Assembly (NCBI GenBank): GCA_036768485.1
Contig: JAVLUZ010000191.1
Location: 434,001-498,000, forward strand
DNA: 64,000 nt
Origin: Mermis nigrescens
Taxonomy: Eukaryota > Nematoda > Enoplea > Mermithida > Mermithidae
Reading direction: 5' to 3'
Shown: positions 47,941 to 60,064 of the stretch, one piece after another
Layout of the letters: the number at the start of each line of letters is the position of its first letter
Numbering within the stretch: the stretch's first letter is position 1
Translations under genes and position numbers: made by a program
Notes under the pieces: generated by a model
Seen by the model: the letters and a program-made list of their open reading frames with translations, nothing else
Databases searched by the model: none
Told to the model about the DNA's origin: nothing

Positions 47941-48762
47941 GTATGACAGAACGCGGAATAGCGCTGTTCCGAAATAAAACAGTGGAATAAGAGGACGGAA
48001 TAGAATATTTCGGGATTACAGAACGAGGAGTAAACTGTTATACCGGAAATAAAGTTGGTATGACAGAAAGCGGAATAGTGCCCTTCCAGGCGCTAATCTC
48101 GGAATAAAAATCTGCGGTATGACAGAAGGCGGATTAAGTTATTTCGGGAATAAAAACAGCCGCTTTTATACTGTCATTTTATACCTGGTCAGAGCAGGTA
48201 TAAGACGGCGGAATAATAGTAAAAATCGTTTTCAATGCGATTTTAAGAGGTGTAAATGTGTTTGAAAAATTTCTGAGTAGATAGGCAATTAATTCCTCTT
48301 TATCAAGAAATTTAATATGCTTGCTCCCGTTTGTATTTACGATCAAAAAAAGATACAGAAATTTTTCTAGTTGCGCGTATGCCCCAATGAGTGAGGCTCG
48401 TCTCGTTGAGCTCTTGATACAGATTTTTAAAATGATTTTTCGAATATGCAATACTAAACATTCCAAGTAAAATGATTTGAAAAATTAATGCAATAGGTAG
48501 TTTGTATAATCAGCTGGTTAAGAGCAAGATTCGCCAATGAGTGCTTACCCAAAAAAGTAGTTTTTCATGCGCAAGCTACACTTTTTTGATTTCAATGTCA
48601 ATGTTTCATTTTTGTTTTTCGTATAAAAAGTTTTTTGACAATATTCGGCAGTCTCATCAGCTATGCATCAATGCTTACCTTACCCGTGCGCATGCATTTA
48701 CATAAATACGTACTACACGTACTATTGTGTTTATTCCTCGCGTATTTCGCGTTCTGTCATAC
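47941..48762. mobile_element. ~820-bp MITE with GTATGACAGAACGCG ends
   Basis: GTATGACAGAACGCGGAATA at 47941 is inverted at 48743-48762. Subterminal direct copies (GGTATGACAGAAAGCGGAAT at about 48057, and a variant at 48118) lie inside, like transposase-binding repeats. No transposase and no clear duplication. Confidence 0.6.
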
Positions 48763-49310
48763 CAAATTTCCTTATCGGAAAGAGTGCCGAGAACTTTGAA
48801 AAACAGAACACTTCACTATTAAATTACAATGATAAATTTTACATAATTAGCCGAATGTCGGCTTTGCTTTGGACCTCAAAATGTGAAAATCCGTCAAGTT
48901 AGTCATACATGCATTATTATCATGTGTTTTCGTTGATAACAACAGAACATGGGGTAACGGCAGTCAAATATGCACCTAACTACTAGTTAATAATAATTAA
49001 GATCACATTAGCCTTTCTAAGAATTTTATTTGAAGCTAAACTAGACCTCATTCTTCTAGTTAAAGTCGACAGAGAAAATTAATTCTGCATGATTTATAGC
49101 TACAAAAAATATTCAGACTAAATAATGAATATAAGGATAAGTAAATGAGTTCGAGCGACGCGTCAAAATTTTGGAGTTTCTGACTTTAAAAAATGCGCAA
49201 TAGTTGACATCAGAAAAAACGTTGAAGGATTAATTGCGAAAAAGCAAGATCCGGAAATGGAAACGATGGGTAAAATCTGGAAACAGAAACGTTTGAAGTC
49301 TCAGAACCAG
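48763..49310. other. Non-coding flank; short repeat shared with 56.4 kb
   Basis: About 49148-49230 ('gagttcgagcgacgcgtcaaa') matches about 56418-56500, on the other side of Harbinger-2. No gene seen. Confidence 0.5.
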
Positions 49311-49607
49311 GGGCCGTATGCTAAGACATAGAATATTCTATGTAGAATAAACTAGGGCAAAAATTGCCTAGAATATTCTTTTCCTAGTTTATTCTAGGGT
49401 AGTTTATTCTACCCGTATGCTAAGAGAAGTATATACTAGAACTAGGGTAGTTTTTTCTATAGATTATACTTTATAGTCTAGACAGGAAGTAAACATGTAT
49501 GTTTACTGTTTACTTGAGCATTGTTTTCATGGACCATTGCAACAGCACACGTTGCAAACCAAAACATCGTACAAATACGGTTTTTTGGCGTTTTAACTTC
49601 GGCCAAA

Positions 49608-50137
49608 ATGTCGGATTCTTTTTCGATTCCTATGACAAAGCGTCTTACTGAACTTTACCGCGAAAAATCGAATATTTTGGAAAGCAAATCAAAGACTGAG
49701 GCTTCTAATCAGCAGCGAACTCAAGCATGGAAAGATATTACAGATTCCTTGAACGCTGAAGGTGGACGATTTACCCCTTTACAAGTCAAAAAACGTTGGT
49801 GTAATATTAAAAGCTCAGCGAAAGATTCTTACTGCAGGCAAAGCAGGTAAAGCAATTGCAGTTTTAGCCATGGCTGGAATTGTTTTGCTGGATTTAAAGT
49901 ACTGTTTAGAGAAATGGCTCAGACGGGTGGTGGAGTAGTTTCGAGCCCTCCAAGTGAGGTAACTGAAGCCGTTTGGAATATTATGGGAGAAAGTCGCCAA
50001 TTTACTGGAGAAAGCAATTACGTGGAAAGTGGAATAGGACCAAGTTCTGAAAGCTGCCACATTCCAGCTAGTCGCAATATTAGCGAAACGTCTTTCAGTG
50101 GCCAACAATTTGACAAAACTAAGGCAAATACTAGTTT
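49608..50137 (+). pseudogene. Harbinger-2 Myb/SANT-like accessory protein, N-terminal part (interrupted)
   Basis: The likely start is ATG 49608 (MSDSFSIPMTKRL); an upstream ATG at 49521 is less likely. A Myb/SANT-like three-helix region includes QQRTQAWKDITDSLNAEG and PLQVKKRWCNIKSSAK. A 63-bp intron (49847-49909, GTAAAG...TTTAG) restores the frame into REMAQTGGG, matching the TGGG linker of Harbinger-1. The coding sequence runs straight into the target duplication of the Penelope-like insertion at 50126-50137, so the gene is disrupted. Its C-terminal coiled coil survives at 54.1-54.43 kb. The role would be DNA binding and transposase partner. Confidence 0.75.
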
Positions 50138-50349
50138 CGAAAAATGAGCTTGCTAAGCGAGAGTTGTAAACTAAGAGGAACTTAAAGTTTAAACCTACCA
50201 TTAAATTATAAAGATAATAATAAAAGATTTAAAGCTTTAAGAAAAAGAAAAATGTGGTAAATTAAAACAAATTTAAAGGATATGATGAAACATTATTATT
50301 GAGAATAGGACGATCACGTGCTATGTATAATGACTCCTTGATTAAAAGA

Positions 50350-50706
50350 TCAAAGAGTTGGATGCTCGACTGATAACCTTGAAGCAATCTGATGTAATTG
50401 GATGATTGCTATTTGAGATATGTTTGTGAATAGCAGATAAAGTATCACCTCGAATTGGCTTTCCTGTAGCAAATGAGATGCCAGTATCTCTGCCATTCTA
50501 CTCCCAAAATGTCGGCGAGTTTCACTGATGTAACTAGCCATACAGCTAGAACACGTATACTTATATACTAAATTTGAGAGTAGCTTAGCAGGTACAGCAT
50601 CCTTGTTCTTGAAAAACCGGCTGATACACATAACAGGTTTGTAAACAAACCTTACTCTAATCTGAGGGTAAAATGCAGATATAACCTTTAGAATTCTGCT
50701 GCGCAT
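50350..50706 (-). pseudogene. Penelope GIY-YIG region, left arm
   Basis: The frame includes LVYKYTCSSCMASYISETRR, the start of a GIY-YIG nuclease (YIG is YIS here, a change at a core glycine). It then shifts frame at SRMAE. The RT C-terminal part continues upstream (about 50707-51000) out of frame with this ORF. Confidence 0.75.
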
Positions 50707-51024
50707 TTAGCATGCACCAGTGTAAGGCAAAACAAGAGAATAGCATAGTTTATCATACTCTGAATTTTATGTCATCACTCTTACTATAAACTTTTGTCAT
50801 AAAGTCTGATATGACCTTATCAATCAAGCTAAGCGGATACTCATTTTGCAGTAGAGTCTGCTTCAGCTTGTCAATATCAGAGACAAAAGTCTGATATGAG
50901 TTACAAATCATGGAATATGACTCACAAGTGTCTTTATTAAACCAACTTTATAGGCAAAAGGAATGAAGCTAGACAATTTGGCATAAAGGCCAGAAAATGT
51001 GGGTTTCTGATATATATTTCTGAT

Positions 51025-51781
51025 ATGAAACCCACATTTTCTGGCCTTTATGCCAAATTGTCTAGCTTCATTCCTTTTGCCTATAAAGTTGGTTTAATAA
51101 AGACACTTGTGAGTCGTATTCACATGATTTGTAACTCATATCAGACTTTTGTCTCTGATATTAACAAGCTGAAGCAGACTCTACTGCAAAATGAGTATCC
51201 GCTTAGCTTGATTGATAAGGTCATATCAGACTTTATGACAAAAGTTTATAGTAAGAGTGATGACATAAAATTCGGGTGTGATAAACTATGCTATTCTCTT
51301 GTTTTGCCTTACACTGGTGTGCATGGCTACAATGTACGCAGCAGAATTCTAAAGGTTATATCTGCATTTTACCCTCAGATTAGAGTAAGGTTTGTTTACA
51401 AACCTGTTATGTGTATCAGCCGGTTTTTCAAGAACAAGGATGCTGTACCTGCTAAGCTACTCTCAAATTTAGTATATAAGTATATGTGTTCGTAGCTGTA
51501 TGGCTAGTTACATCGGTGAAACTCGCCGACATTTTGGGAGTAGAATGGCAGAGCATACTGGCATCTCATTTGCTACAGGAAAGCCAATTCAAGTTGATAC
51601 TTTATCTGCTATTCACAAACATATCTCAAATAGCAATCATCCAATTACATCAGATTGCTTCAAGGTTATCAGTCGAGCATCCAACTCTTTTGATCTTTTA
51701 ATCAAGGAATCATTATACATAGCACGTGATCGTCCTATTCTCAATAATAATGTTTCATCATATCCTTTAAATTTGTTTTAA
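51025..51781 (+). pseudogene. Penelope-like RT C-terminus plus GIY-YIG endonuclease, right arm
   Basis: The frame at 51025-51495 (KPTFSGLYAKLSSFIPFAYK and onward) matches the RT thumb/C-terminal region of Penelope-like elements and ends prematurely after KYMCS because of a single-base insertion. The next frame (51500-51781) has the GIY-YIG core SYIGETRRHFGSRMAEH, then the catalytic-region ESLYIARDRPILNNN and the usual end SSYPLNLF. The palm with the RT active site is missing, so the copy is 5'-truncated and inactive. Confidence 0.85.
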
Positions 51782-52219
51782 TTTACCACATTTTTTCTTT
51801 TTCTTAAAGCTTTAAATCTTTTATTATTATCTTTATAATTTAATGGTAGGTTTAAACTTTAAGCTCCTCTTAGTTTACAACTCTCGCTTAGCAAGCTCAT
51901 TTTTCGAAACTATTCCTTCATAATCAGTCGAAAATACTAGTTTAACTTAAACTTGAACTGAGATTTATCACTGCACCAAAATCCAATAGATTTTGTACTT
52001 TTAAAACATTAAAAAAACAATTAACCACTAGCTGAGCTTGCCAAACGGTGCAAAAAACACAAATGACCCCCTTTGTACTTTTCAGTTTTCAGTAAATTTG
52101 AAAAATTCATATTGTTGAACAAAAATACTGTACATAAACCTGTGTCTCAAATTTTCAAGACAAACGTTCAAAATCTATAAATAAATAATGAAAAATTGCT
52201 TGAAAGCAGAATAAGCTTA

Positions 52220-53991
<1,772 letters not shown>

Positions 53992-54129
53992 TATATATTG
54001 GCAAGATTTTAGAATTATGCATGGCTAATTATCCTTGGGCCGAATCTCCTGTTGCCTTGAAAATCCGTCCTTTCAGTTTAATTAAACTCATAATGGATCT
54101 GGTAAAAGATGAAATTATATTTAGGCAGG

Positions 54130-54433
54130 GAGTATCGGCGCAGCTCCCACTTCATGGAAAAGACACCCTCAGCCTGGAATAGACGACTTGTGTCAACTGC
54201 AATTAACTGCTTTGCAGAAACAAATTGAGGCGAGTGAAGCTGCAGTACAACTGTATGCTGTGCAAAAAGAAGCCGACAAAAGCATCATTCATGCTTGCAT
54301 TTCTGCAGAAAACACGTTCAAAGTTGCGGTTGATGTTTTTGAAAAAATGAATGATACCCTAGATCAAGTTCAAACAACAATTAGAGCTTTTCAATCGGAT
54401 CAAACAAATATGCGTGATATCAATGATATCTGA
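54130..54433 (+). pseudogene. Harbinger-2 accessory protein, C-terminal coiled coil
   Basis: A frame opens near 54130 and reads through IDDLCQLQLTALQKQIEASE with heptad-like spacing, ending at TGA 54431. It is the counterpart of the coiled-coil part of Harbinger-1 (29162-29512). It is severed from its Myb domain by the Penelope-like and mariner insertions. The ATG at 54188 is internal and not the true start. Confidence 0.65.
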
Positions 54434-54606
54434 ATGTGACTTGTTAAAACGTGTCTTATACATTGAAATGAATCAGGAAATAAGTCGCGAATTACTTATT
54501 TTGATGCGCCGCTGTGTGTTACAGTAATTAACTGTTACAGTAATTAACTGTTCGCGTTACATGTTTAACATGTTTTCAATAAAATTGCAATATTTCAAAT
54601 ACAACA

Positions 54607-55979
54607 TCACGAAAAGTATTTCATGGCAAACTGATCTCTGTAAACTAAACCGGTTTCCAAGTCTCCTCTATATGCAAAATTATCTTGCTCCACAATTGTA
54701 TCATCACTTTCATCGCCAAAATTAATTTTGCGCTGAAGAGCAAAATTTCGAAGCATAAAACAAGCGGTTATGATTTTTGGAGAAAAATCAATATCCATTC
54801 TAATTCTTTCGTTTAATATATTCCACTGTCTTTTTAGTATACCAAAACTTTGTTCAATAATTACACGCGTTTTGCAGTGGGATTTATTGAAATTTTTCTT
54901 GGCCGGACTATCTGGTACTAAAAAAGGCGTTAATAGCCACTGACAACAAGGATATCCACTATCTCCAAGGATCACACAATCTGTTATTTGGTGATTTTCG
55001 AACGCATCCCAGATTTTAGATTGTCTAAAACATTAGTAGCGGATTTACTGGCAGTTTAGAGGCTGTGTTAAGTGAGGACAGATAAATTTTTGTATAATTT
55101 TGAACAAAAGCTATGCTACTGACTTTGATAATAATAGGCTTGGTAAAAATGGCCTGTGTTAAAACTGACAAATGTTTATGTATGAATTTGGGCTTAGGTT
55201 TTGCTTAGACTTTTGGAAAGTGCAGCTTATTTAGTATTTTCACCTTGTCTAGCTGATTTGCGTCCTCTGCAATTTCTTGAAAGAGATATTTTGCTCAAGC
55301 TTCTAAAATTTTGCAATATCTTGACTTCGTAATGAGGTCAAAATATTGAAGCCAGTCAATCCGCCACGTGCCTTAAAATGAAACTGTCTTGGCTGCTTCC
55401 ACACCAACGTGCAACAACGTTAAGAAATCTTCCTGTAAAATCGCAATTGGCTTGAACATTTAACGTATGTTGACCTTTACGGTTCACGTAGGCGAATTCA
55501 TGAATCTCTGGAGGAATAATTTTTACATGGGTACAGTCTATAGCACCCACTACTTGAGGAAATTTTCCGTCATGCAAATTATAAAATCCATGTTGAATTC
55601 GGTTTATTTTGTGAATATCCGTAGGAAAATAAATGAAATCTGATACTTTTTCTACCAAAGCATCAACAACAAGTCGCACTATTTTAGATACAGTTGGTTG
55701 TGAAATATTGAAACAATCTGCAATCGAAAGTTGAAATGAATTTGAAGCCAAATACCGCAAGGCTATCATAACTTTCGATTCGGGCGGAATTGGTTTGCCC
55801 CTATCACACTGGCTTACAATTTTGTCATGTATCAAATCAGTTAAAATGACAATCGATTCTTGATCAAATCTGTAACGTTCAACTAGCTTTTCATTAAGCA
55901 AATCAGGTGGAAAATTGTAAAATGGGTCATCGTACAATTTATTGGCACGAGTGCCAGAATAAAGATCGAAGAAAGCCAT
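54607..55979 (-). CDS. Harbinger (HARBI1-like) transposase, apparently intact, two exons
   Basis: A DDE nuclease that cuts and inserts Harbinger-2. Exon 1 is 55979-55372 (608 nt) and exon 2 is 55024-54607 (418 nt). Together they give exactly 342 codons including the stop, close to the usual 340-350. It has a helix-turn-helix (LSIADCFNISQPTVSKIV, residues 84-101), then VGAIDCTHVKI (catalytic Asp148), then FLNVVARW and SSQDSFIL. In exon 2 there is ILGDSGYP (second Asp) and TRVIIEQSFG (catalytic Glu). The intron is of the GC-AG class: AAG|GCACGT donor and TTTTAG|A acceptor, restoring the family block FILRQS. No stop or frameshift was found. Its partner Myb gene in the same element is broken, so activity would need a partner from elsewhere. 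Confidence 0.88.
55025..55371 (-). other. GC-AG intron of the Harbinger-2 transposase
   Basis: 347 bp. Donor AAG|GC, acceptor TTTTAG. A standard GT donor (CAC|GTGGCG) five bases further on would not keep the frame. The frame and the protein family both favour GC-AG. Confidence 0.7.
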
Positions 55980-56253
55980 CTTACAGCACCAAACACAACA
56001 AAACTAACAGCCTAGAGTGGCCTGCACCAGTCTAGGCAAAACATAGTATTTACTACCAGAATATTCTATAGAATATTCTACTTCTACCTTTTAGCATACG
56101 GGGTAGAATATACTAGGCCAGCTGGATAGAATAAACTACCATAAACAAAGAAAATTCTACGTCTTAGCATACGACCTAGGATAAACTAGGACAAAAAACT
56201 TCGAATGAACCCCCTAGATCTAGAATATTCTATGTCTTAGCATACGGCCCCAG

Positions 56254-56658
56254 GTTCCACAAGTAGTGTCCGTCAGGGTTAACACCTTAACCCCGTTTCC
56301 GGTATATTTCCTCGCAGTGGTAGTTTCAGAGGGCCCGGAAACGGGGTCTCTATAATTTGCATGTCATATACGCTACATCTCATTTCCTTTGGGGTTATTT
56401 CCATCCTGTGGGAGTGAATGAGTTTGAGTGACGCGTCCAAATTTCGGAGCTTTTGACTTTGAAAAACGCGTAACAGTTGTCACCAGGAAAGGATTTAGGA
56501 AGACGTAAAATCCGGAAGTTACACGTGGCCCCCTAGACTGCAACGCTTAAGCATAGGCAATGGTTAAGGATAGGCGAGAGGGGTGGAGTCTGCTCCCTGA
56601 GGTGGGGGTCAGGGCGCAATGGTTAAGCATAGACAATGGTTAAGAATAGGCAATGGTT
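56254..56658. other. Spacer between Harbinger-2 and Polinton 2 left TIR
   Basis: Contains a short repeat shared with 49.15 kb and, from about 56540, GGTTAAGCATAGGCAATGG-type repeats that may be the outermost part of the left Polinton terminus. The exact Polinton end cannot be set because the right end lies beyond the window. Confidence 0.5.
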
Positions 56659-57322
56659 AAGGATAGGCAACACTATAACATATGAGGACATAGTTGAGGA
56701 GTGGAAGGGTAAATAAAGCCTAAGCTAAACTAAGACTAGACCCAAACTGAATGTTAACTAAGACTAAACCTGAACTAAGATGTTAACTAAGATTAAAGTG
56801 AGACTAAACCTGAACTGGAGGTGTAAACTGAGATTAAACTGAGACTAAACCTGAACTTAGGTCTAAATTAAGCCCAGGTGTAAGGTAAGCTTAAATGTAA
56901 AGTAAGCCTTTGTATCAACCAGAATCAAACTAAGACTAAAGTCGAACTAAGATTAAAACTAGACTAAATCTGAATTAATGTCTAAATTAAGCCTAGAATG
57001 TATGCGAGACATTGTATGACATCCCAGTATATGTGCATGTGGACATCCCAGTACAAGTCTAAGCGTGTTTGGACATGTCAACAGCACCGCTTGTTGCATT
57101 TGTAAACTATTTTTATTGAGAATTTATTGTCTGACATTGCATAGACGCACATGTGCCCCGGGAGGAGGAGGGGGAGGCCCACCCACCCCGCCTGCGTGTA
57201 CCCCCTGCCAGTGCAAAGAAATGCTGTGACTCGCACTATTTTTGGCTCGCAAATGCGCATCTATTAGGGCTTCACATAACTTGCTCAAAATTTAGAATAA
57301 TACTACAAAGCAGAATAAACGC
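56659..57322 (+). repeat. Polinton 2 left terminal inverted repeat
   Basis: This sequence from AAGGATAGGCAACACTATAA through to AGCAGAATAAACGC is repeated in inverse at 63395-64000. The outer part is a degenerate array of TAAACTGAGACTAAACCTGA. The inner part has a GC-rich stretch (57155-57215). The 80-codon frame in it also appears in the other TIR, but only as a consequence of the inversion. The left copy is longer by about 55 bp of array. Confidence 0.92.
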
Positions 57323-57557
57323 TTGGCGTTATTTTTTATGCATTATATGGACAAGTATATGTCTGTCAATGGCTCTTTCCATAAAATACTTATAGTTATT
57401 TCTCGTTTAATTGATAAAATGGTGATACAGATGATGCAAAGTGTGCAGATCTTGTATCACTGCTCCAGCAAAGCAAGTACACTGGTATTTGGTAGATAAT
57501 TTTGTTGACTCAACTCCATTTTTGGGGGATGGTTGATAAAAATTCATATGCATAACT

Positions 57558-58343
57558 TTAGGTCATGTTTGTACGCTTGAAATGCAATTTAATGATAGTT
57601 TTTCCAAATTCAAAAGGAACCGGCATATCTTGGTCGGTTTTAACGTTGATTTCAATAGTATTAAATGATTTTTTGAGCACGGGTATATAGTGTGGACTAA
57701 TGTACGAGTGGTTTATTATATCCATATAGGTTCCTTCAATATTTATCACCTGCAGAAGTGGGGCAAAAACATTACCAACGATTTGAGGTTCCACTATATC
57801 ACAATATACATAAAAATTGTGCATTCCGCCTAGCATATCGGGAGAATGGTGGGCAGCTATTGTCAATTCTTGCGCTACCTTATAATTTATGCTAGAGAGT
57901 TGGTCTTCTAGAAATCCCAGCATGTACATTAAATATTTGGTTAATTTTAGGCTCTGAATACGTTCAGTGTTGAGTTTCAGATGACAGAATTTTTCATTAT
58001 CATCATATTGTAAGCTTATATGTTGAGTATAGTCAAATTTTTCATTCGTGCTGACCATTTTTATTCCCTCAGTGATTGTTTTCACAAGATCGTGTATATT
58101 CAAGTATCTGGCGCGAGGAATAAGCATTTTTATTCGGACATTATTTTTAAAATCATAATATTGAATCATGTTCTGATCTTCGGATATATTATTCCAAGTG
58201 TTTGCATAGATTATTTCGGCTAGCCCTACTTCCCAATCCCCATTGAGCATTATGTGTCTAGGCAGCTTTGTAATGAAGGTAGAGGCGGTATTTGATTCTT
58301 GAGAATCGCTCGGAAGCGTCATGTAAAACTGTTTAGGATCCAT
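57558..58343 (-). CDS. Penton-like minor capsid protein
   Basis: The 261-aa product is the single jelly-roll minor capsid protein of Polinton-type virions, expected at the fivefold vertices. Landmarks are GDWEVGLAEI (residues 35-44), a mid-region without cysteine clusters, YVYCDIVEPQIVG (about 178-190), PHYIPVLKK and the C-terminal GKTIIKLHF. The frame is intact and full-length. Its ATG lies 25 bp after a TCTATAAATA motif embedded in the end of the protease gene. It is the last gene before the left TIR, with only about 235 bp of non-coding sequence between. The C-terminal third has a diverged second copy in Polinton 1. The family assignment rests on recognisable motifs and gene order. Confidence 0.85.
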   Translation of the reverse strand: MDPKQFYMTLPSDSQESNTASTFITKLPRHIMLNGDWEVGLAEIIYANTWNNISEDQNMIQYYDFKNNVRIKMLIPRARYLNIHDLVKTITEGIKMVSTNEKFDYTQHISLQYDDNEKFCHLKLNTERIQSLKLTKYLMYMLGFLEDQLSSINYKVAQELTIAAHHSPDMLGGMHNFYVYCDIVEPQIVGNVFAPLLQVINIEGTYMDIINHSYISPHYIPVLKKSFNTIEINVKTDQDMPVPFEFGKTIIKLHFKRTNMT

Positions 58344-58352
58344 GTTTGTTTT

Positions 58353-58772
58353 TCACGTTTTCTCAAAGTATTTATAGATTTTGGGCGTGTGCATAGACTT
58401 AACGACTCTTTTGAATGAAACCCCTTTTGCTCGAAAATGCAGAAAATAGATGCACATATGGCCGCATGATGTAGAAAAAAGACCCTGAACCCGCATATCA
58501 TTGTACGTGTATGTTGTTGCATTTTTGTCAATATATTCTTTGAGCTCAAATGGTTTTTGACCATAACTGTCAAAATAATCACAATGCGATCTACGGTTGA
58601 AGAACATGGCCACCCAGTGTGACCCTGGTTCATTGCTGAAATCCAAATTGGCTATTACTGCAGCAGGGTAGCGGAGTATAGGCGGAAGGCGATCAATAGG
58701 AAAGACGCCCAACAAAATTTTGTTCACAGCAGGATCTGCTTCTAAAACGTGTAGTATTTCAAGTGTGTTCAT
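58353..58772 (-). CDS. Adenain-type cysteine protease
   Basis: 139 aa. Matures capsid proteins of adenovirus-like particles by cutting after short glycine motifs. A catalytic His52 is in GSHWVAMFF, an acidic residue Asp68 in YFDSYG and Cys103 in STSCGHMCIYF, in the order and spacing of the adenain (C5) family. It is shorter than adenovirus protease (about 200 aa) but of the usual Polinton size. It lies between the major and minor capsid genes with a 9-bp gap to the latter. No TATA-like motif is obvious in front of it, so it may be expressed with the major capsid transcript. No defect is visible. Confidence 0.9.
   Translation of the reverse strand: MNTLEILHVLEADPAVNKILLGVFPIDRLPPILRYPAAVIANLDFSNEPGSHWVAMFFNRRSHCDYFDSYGQKPFELKEYIDKNATTYTYNDMRVQGLFSTSCGHMCIYFLHFRAKGVSFKRVVKSMHTPKIYKYFEKT
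58369..58378 (-). promoter_or_regulatory. TCTATAAATA motif before the minor capsid gene
   Basis: Reads AAAATCTATAAATAC on -, 25 bp before the minor capsid ATG and inside the 3' end of the protease frame. Confidence 0.65.
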
Positions 58773-58774
58773 TG

Positions 58775-60064
58775 CTAAGCATTAAAATCATGAAAAATGT
58801 TGCGGTTTTTATCAATCATTATTAAATTATCAAATTCGGCGTATATAATAATTTCTAGTCCAGAATCAGGCACAGCGTCTGCGAACTTGATATTTATACT
58901 TGTTGTTCCTTCGCATACTAGATCCCAATGTCCACTATCATCCGCATCAGGCGTCAGGTCGAACACAAAGAAACAATGACTCGTTTTAAATTCGTCTCTG
59001 CTGATAAAATTACCTTTATTATCATGCCCAATATCAAGCGCGTCGTACATCTGATTAAATGCCTGTATAAACTTATTTTGCTTGAATGACACATTTAGTG
59101 AATGAGTTTGCCCTCCGCATGTTACTTTCACATCATAAATGCTAAAGGGGTTGAAATTGAATGGCGATTTTGACAAACTGCCTCGAAATGCTTTTCCCTC
59201 AACACAAACAAAAACTAAACGTCTTGGCAGCTGGCCTGTAAACAATGCGAAATTGGGCGTTTCCCTAGAAGGATTTGAAATGTGCATATTTGTCATGGCA
59301 ACTCTTCTTATAGGGTATTTGGCAGTATATGTCATCATTGTTTGCTCAAGCGCTAAACTCACACTCTCTAGCACCTCTACTTTCCGAACAAACAATTTCA
59401 TTACTAAAACATTGAGTTCTAGTGGGATATCTTCAAAACACTGTATGACAAAATTATTGCTGTTTCTGTGTAATTCTAGGCGAAAATCTGTGAAATTCAG
59501 CAAATACCTATCTTGAGAGAACAAGTCGATGTGTAAAGGCGCAGATACTTCTACAACACTCGAGTCTTTAAAGAGCGCCGCACGTTCTTTGAACCCTTTA
59601 TTATCGTCAACATTCACATTAGCCCCACCTTCGTGAAAATACAGCGCAGACTGAAGATGAGACAATTTTGCATCAAAACCATAATTTAATTCAGTTTCAA
59701 AATATGCCCTATATGCGTATAAATCGGAGCTGTCAAACACTAATCGACCGCCTAAAAAACACTTGACTTGCTTGAAAAATGTTTTGCCTATAAGGTTGAT
59801 TGGCGCATAATTGGGTAATGCTACGCCTGCTGCAGGTGTTGGTTTTTTAATTCTTAGCGCCATGTAAATATAACTTCTGCTCATTTGCAAATAGTGTGGA
59901 TCGGGTGGGATTCTGAATTTGTAGGGGCCTTCATTTGTTATTGGGTGCATAGGCTGCACTTCATCCCAAAATCCTCTTTTAACAGAAACTTGGGTAGGAG
60001 GGACAGTGAAAAGATCGAGTTCAGATTTCGTACTTGGAATAGATTTTACGTCTATTAGAGCCAT
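58775..60064 (-). CDS. Major capsid protein, F54H12.2-like (predicted double jelly-roll)
   Basis: 429 aa, intact. It belongs to the 'F54H12.2-like' family found in many invertebrate genomes. Its place between the pVI-like and protease genes makes it the major capsid protein of this element. Family landmarks include SELDLFTVPPTQ (residues 14-25), FWDE, a central AKYPIRRV, LFTGQLPRRLVF, SPFNFNPF and the C-terminal YAEFDN..MIDKNRN. A double jelly-roll fold is inferred from the family and context. Its ATG lies 39 bp after TCTATAAATA and 44 bp inside the end of the pVI-like gene, so the two frames overlap. Codon pattern and length give no sign of decay. Confidence 0.82.
   Translation of the reverse strand: MALIDVKSIPSTKSELDLFTVPPTQVSVKRGFWDEVQPMHPITNEGPYKFRIPPDPHYLQMSRSYIYMALRIKKPTPAAGVALPNYAPINLIGKTFFKQVKCFLGGRLVFDSSDLYAYRAYFETELNYGFDAKLSHLQSALYFHEGGANVNVDDNKGFKERAALFKDSSVVEVSAPLHIDLFSQDRYLLNFTDFRLELHRNSNNFVIQCFEDIPLELNVLVMKLFVRKVEVLESVSLALEQTMMTYTAKYPIRRVAMTNMHISNPSRETPNFALFTGQLPRRLVFVCVEGKAFRGSLSKSPFNFNPFSIYDVKVTCGGQTHSLNVSFKQNKFIQAFNQMYDALDIGHDNKGNFISRDEFKTSHCFFVFDLTPDADDSGHWDLVCEGTTSINIKFADAVPDSGLEIIIYAEFDNLIMIDKNRNIFHDFNA

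Larger units (their letters stand above)
50138..51931. mobile_element. Penelope-like retroelement: inverted pair of truncated copies
   Basis: Two arms of about 875 bp (50138-51007 on -, 51028-51907 on +) are inverted and nearly identical around a ~20-bp centre. The right arm has 24 bp of extra tail. The whole is flanked by the 12-bp duplication AAATACTAGTTT (50126-50137, 51932-51943). Both arms encode the C-terminal part of a Penelope-like reverse transcriptase followed by a GIY-YIG endonuclease. Each arm has frame breaks at different places. 5' truncation with inverted partner copies is known for Penelope-like elements. Confidence 0.88.

Noticed and set aside
50138..51931. Palindrome as an assembly artefact
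   Set aside because: Arms differ by several substitutions and indels and the whole unit is flanked by a 12-bp duplication, so a real insertion is more likely; long reads would settle it.
57153..57395. 80-codon frame, repeated at 63337-63564 on the other strand
   Set aside because: Looks conserved only because it lies in both copies of the Polinton TIR; composition follows the GC-rich block and no domain is visible.
59139..59516. 125-codon + strand frame
   Set aside because: Shadow of the major capsid gene on the opposite strand.
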